Assembly: GCF_900177735.1 (NCBI RefSeq)
Contig: NZ_FXBB01000002.1
Location: 62,001-126,000, forward strand
Length of the DNA stretch: 64,000 nucleotides
Source of the DNA: Dethiosulfovibrio salsuginis
GTDB taxonomy: Bacteria > Synergistota > Synergistia > Synergistales > Dethiosulfovibrionaceae
Direction of reading: 5' to 3'
Below the pieces are notes generated by a model. It was not told the DNA's origin, did not search any database, and saw only the letters and a program-made list of their open reading frames with translations. Each line of letters opens with the position of its first letter. The first letter of the stretch is position 1. Shown here piece after piece: positions 61,497 through 64,000 of this stretch. The position numbers and the translations under genes are program-made.

Positions 61497-64000
61497 TTAC
61501 TTTAGAAGCCCCAGAGCGGACCAGGCAGCGGCTATTCTAGCGACAGGGACCCTGAACGGAGAGCAGCTGACGTAGTCCAGCCCGATAGAGTGGCAGAAGG
61601 CGATGCTCTCGGGGTTTCCTCCGTGCTCACCGCAGATACCTACCGATATGTCCGGCCTGACCTCCCTTCCCCTCTGAAGGGCGATGGACATAAGCTCTCC
61701 GACGCCGTCTCTGTCCAGTTCGTGGAAGGGACTAAGCTTGAATACCCCTTTCTCCACGTAATCCTTCATGAACTTGGCCTCTACGTCGTCCCTGGAGAGA
61801 CCAAGACAGGTCTGGGTAAGGTCGTTCGTCCCAAAGCTGAAGAACTCCGCGTCCTCCGCAAGCTCTCCCGCCCTCAGCGCTGCCCGAGGAAGCTCTATCA
61901 TGGTCCCAACGAGGTATTTCAGGCTTCCCGCTTCGTATTCCCCGGCGATAGAGAGAACCATCTCCTTTAGTATGGACATCTCCCTTTTAGTCTGTACCAA
62001 AGGCATCATTATCTCCACCTTGAGGTCTACGTCCGTAAGCTCCGACATAGCGTCGAAGATGGCCCTAATTTGCATCTCGTAGATCTCAGGATAGACTAAT
62101 CCCAGGCGACAGCCTCTGAAGCCCAGCATAGGGTTGACCTCTCTCAGGTTCTCCGCCCTATCTTTCACCTTTCGCAACGCTGAGGCGTCCTGACCGGATT
62201 CCTCCGCCTGGGCTATCCTTTTATCCAGCTCCGAGACCCTGGGGAGGAACTCGTGAAGAGGAGGATCCAGAAGCCTGACTATAACCGGAAGTCCATCCAT
62301 CTCCCTGAATATGCCCATAAAGTCCTCTTTCTGCATGGCCCGCAGCTCCTCCAGGGCGGCCTTTCGCTCCTCCAGCTCCTTCGCGACGACCATTCTCTGC
62401 ATCACAGGGAAACGATCCTCCGCCATGAACATATGCTCCGTTCGGCAGAGCCCTATGCCTTTAGCTCCGAAGGACCTGGCACGTTTGGCGTCGTCAGGGG
62501 TGTCTCCGTTGGCCCAGACCTGAAGGGCGGAAACCTCGTCGGACCAGTCCAGTATGGTCTCAAGCTCGCCGGAGATAGAGGGCAGGGACAGAGGGACCGA
62601 TCCCTCAATGACCCTTCCGGTTGAGCCATCAACGGTGAGGACATCCCCTTCGGAGAAGATCCTGTCCCCTATGATAAGCCTCTTGCCTTCGAGATCGATA
62701 AGCAGGTCCTCCGCACCGCTTACGCAGGGCTTGCCTAGACCTCTGGCCACCACCGCAGCGTGGCTGGTCATTCCACCTCTGGAGGTCAGGATCCCTCTAG
62801 CGGCGTAAAGACCGTGAATGTCGTCTGGGGTGGTCTCAGGGCGGACCAGAAGGACCGATTCCCCTTTATCGGACAACCTGACCGCCTCGTCGGGATCGAA
62901 GACTATCTGACCTACCGCCGCACCGGGAGAGGCAGGAAGACCCTGTGCGAGCACTTCCGGAACGTATCCTGGATCGATCTGGCTGTGAAGCAACCTTTCG
63001 ACCTGATCGGGAGTGACCCTTCCGATGGCGGTTTTTTTGCTGATAAGGCCCTCGTTGGCCATATCCACCGCTATTTTTACCGCCGCCTGGGCGGATCTTT
63101 TGCCTGTCCTCGTCTGGAGGATATAGAGTTTTCCCCTCTCGACGGTGAACTCTATGTCCTGCATCTCCTGGAACCGGCTTTCCAGGTTCTCCACCTTCTC
63201 CGAAAGATCTCTGTATATATCTGGCATAACCCCTTCAAGGGCGGCGATAGGCTGAGGGGTTCTGATACCTGCCACGACGTCCTCTCCCTGAGCGTTGATG
63301 AGGAACTCGCCGTAAAGCTTTTTCTCTCCGTCGGCGGGGTTACGGCTGAAACAGACCCCTGTACCGCTATCGTCTCCTAGGTTGCCGTAGACCATGGCCA
63401 TAACGTTGACCGCCGTTCCCATATCGTCGGCCATATGGTGGATCTTTCTGTAGGTCTTTGCCCTAGGGGTATTCCAGCTATCGAACACCGCCTCGACCGC
63501 CAGTTTCAGCTGGACCATAGGATCGGAGGGAAAATCCTCACCGGTCTCCTTTTTGTAGAGAGTTTTGTAACGACAGACCAGGTCCTCCAGGGCGTCAGGG
63601 CCAAGCTGGTTGTCGTAGGTAACCACGTTCTCCCGTTTTACGTCGTCCAGGAGACTCTCGAATTTCTCCCCTGCTACGCCCTTAACCACGTCGCCGAACA
63701 TCTGGATAAACCGTCGGTAGCTATCCCAGGCAAACCGATCGTTGCCCGACATGGCCGCCAGAGCCGATCTGGTCTCGTCGTTAAGCCCCAGGTTAAGGAC
63801 CGTATCCATCATCCCAGGCATGGACACAGGAGCCCCGGACCTGACGGACAGCAGCAGGGGATCGGAGTCCGATCCCAGAGTCTTTCCCATCCGTTCCTCC
63901 AGTCGCGATAGAGCGGCCTGGACGTCCACCCACAGGGCATCCATAAAGCCCTTTTCCTGCTGAAGATACCTTAGGCAGGCCTTGGTGGTCACGGTGAAGC
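61497..64000 (-). CDS. ppdK: Pyruvate, phosphate dikinase (5' end outside window)
   Basis: Interconverts pyruvate, ATP and Pi with phosphoenolpyruvate, AMP and PPi. Visible are the nucleotide-grasp region (LLLSVRSGAPVSMPGMMDTVLNLGLND, in words: SVRSGA, MPGMMDTVLNLG), the swivelling His domain TSRGGMTSHAAVVARG (phospho-His near residue 405 here), and the PEP/pyruvate barrel with LCRTEHMFM and GTNDLTQ, ending ...SALGLLK. About 835 residues are inside; typical PPDK starts some 40-50 residues further on (the frame stays open to the right edge as ...FTVTTKA), so the listed end is the window limit, not the start codon. In anaerobes this enzyme often runs with PPi in sugar or amino-acid metabolism. 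Confidence 0.95.
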   Translation of the reverse strand, partial: FTVTTKACLRYLQQEKGFMDALWVDVQAALSRLEERMGKTLGSDSDPLLLSVRSGAPVSMPGMMDTVLNLGLNDETRSALAAMSGNDRFAWDSYRRFIQMFGDVVKGVAGEKFESLLDDVKRENVVTYDNQLGPDALEDLVCRYKTLYKKETGEDFPSDPMVQLKLAVEAVFDSWNTPRAKTYRKIHHMADDMGTAVNVMAMVYGNLGDDSGTGVCFSRNPADGEKKLYGEFLINAQGEDVVAGIRTPQPIAALEGVMPDIYRDLSEKVENLESRFQEMQDIEFTVERGKLYILQTRTGKRSAQAAVKIAVDMANEGLISKKTAIGRVTPDQVERLLHSQIDPGYVPEVLAQGLPASPGAAVGQIVFDPDEAVRLSDKGESVLLVRPETTPDDIHGLYAARGILTSRGGMTSHAAVVARGLGKPCVSGAEDLLIDLEGKRLIIGDRIFSEGDVLTVDGSTGRVIEGSVPLSLPSISGELETILDWSDEVSALQVWANGDTPDDAKRARSFGAKGIGLCRTEHMFMAEDRFPVMQRMVVAKELEERKAALEELRAMQKEDFMGIFREMDGLPVIVRLLDPPLHEFLPRVSELDKRIAQAEESGQDASALRKVKDRAENLREVNPMLGFRGCRLGLVYPEIYEMQIRAIFDAMSELTDVDLKVEIMMPLVQTKREMSILKEMVLSIAGEYEAGSLKYLVGTMIELPRAALRAGELAEDAEFFSFGTNDLTQTCLGLSRDDVEAKFMKDYVEKGVFKLSPFHELDRDGVGELMSIALQRGREVRPDISVGICGEHGGNPESIAFCHSIGLDYVSCSPFRVPVARIAAAWSALGLLK

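Overview
The window looks like chromosome from an anaerobic, diderm, motile amino-acid or peptide fermenter, most likely a member of the Synergistota (a Dethiosulfovibrio-like organism). The evidence is a bifurcating-type [FeFe] hydrogenase operon with HydE/HydF maturases, superoxide reductase, pyruvate phosphate dikinase, several chemoreceptors, a PBP1C/alpha-2-macroglobulin pair (a periplasm), and a subtilase whose C-terminal tail (Gly-Gly-Cys, hydrophobic helix, RKRK) resembles the Synergist-CTERM sorting signal. The taxonomic call is inference; no rRNA gene is present.

Layout. 1-2.8 kb: two overlapping P-loop ATPase genes, one with a KGGVGR Walker A variant, cut by the left edge and possibly the end of a defence-type island. 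2.8-6.4 kb: iron-type ABC importer, minus strand. 6.5-7.8 kb: frameshifted ATPase remnant and a hicAB toxin-antitoxin pair. 7.9-9.1 kb: PLP aminotransferase. 9.4-15.9 kb: hydrogenase operon hndABCD, then a soluble hydrogenase-like sensor fused to a chemoreceptor signalling domain. 16-21.3 kb: minus-strand corrinoid methyltransferase operon (corrinoid protein, three UroD/MtaA-type methyltransferases, a RACo-type reactivator), bracketed by an 18-bp direct repeat. 21.5-25.6 kb: MATE exporter, nitroreductase, hydF, hydE. 25.6-33.9 kb: signalling block with two chemoreceptors, an EAL-CBS-GGDEF protein and a two-component pair split by a MITE. 34-38.3 kb: subtilase, DHH phosphoesterase, HdeD-like membrane protein. 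38.4-39.2 kb: second MITE, then a strong promoter, 30-codon leader ORF, intrinsic terminator and 53-codon ORF. 39.2-46 kb: Ter stress cluster with a P-type Ca2+ ATPase. 46.3-49.5 kb: Sel1-repeat protein whose frame has no stop before its terminator, and superoxide reductase. 49.5-57 kb: third (short) MITE, pbpC and alpha-2-macroglobulin. 57-61 kb: phosphatase, second MATE, and two tandem tail-anchored paralogues of unknown function. 61-64 kb: tRNA-Asp, tRNA-Gly and initiator tRNA-Met, then ppdK running off the right edge.

How it fits together. The hydrogenase, its two maturases (HydG is not here) and the hydrogenase-like chemoreceptor form a hydrogen production and sensing theme. The corrinoid operon suggests one-carbon demethylation of an unidentified methyl donor. 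The best leads for undescribed biology are the hydrogenase-chemoreceptor fusion (13964-15922), the attenuator-like small-gene locus (38681-39192), the MITE that separated a kinase from its regulator (32387-32635), and the tail-anchored paralogue pair (59041-61068).
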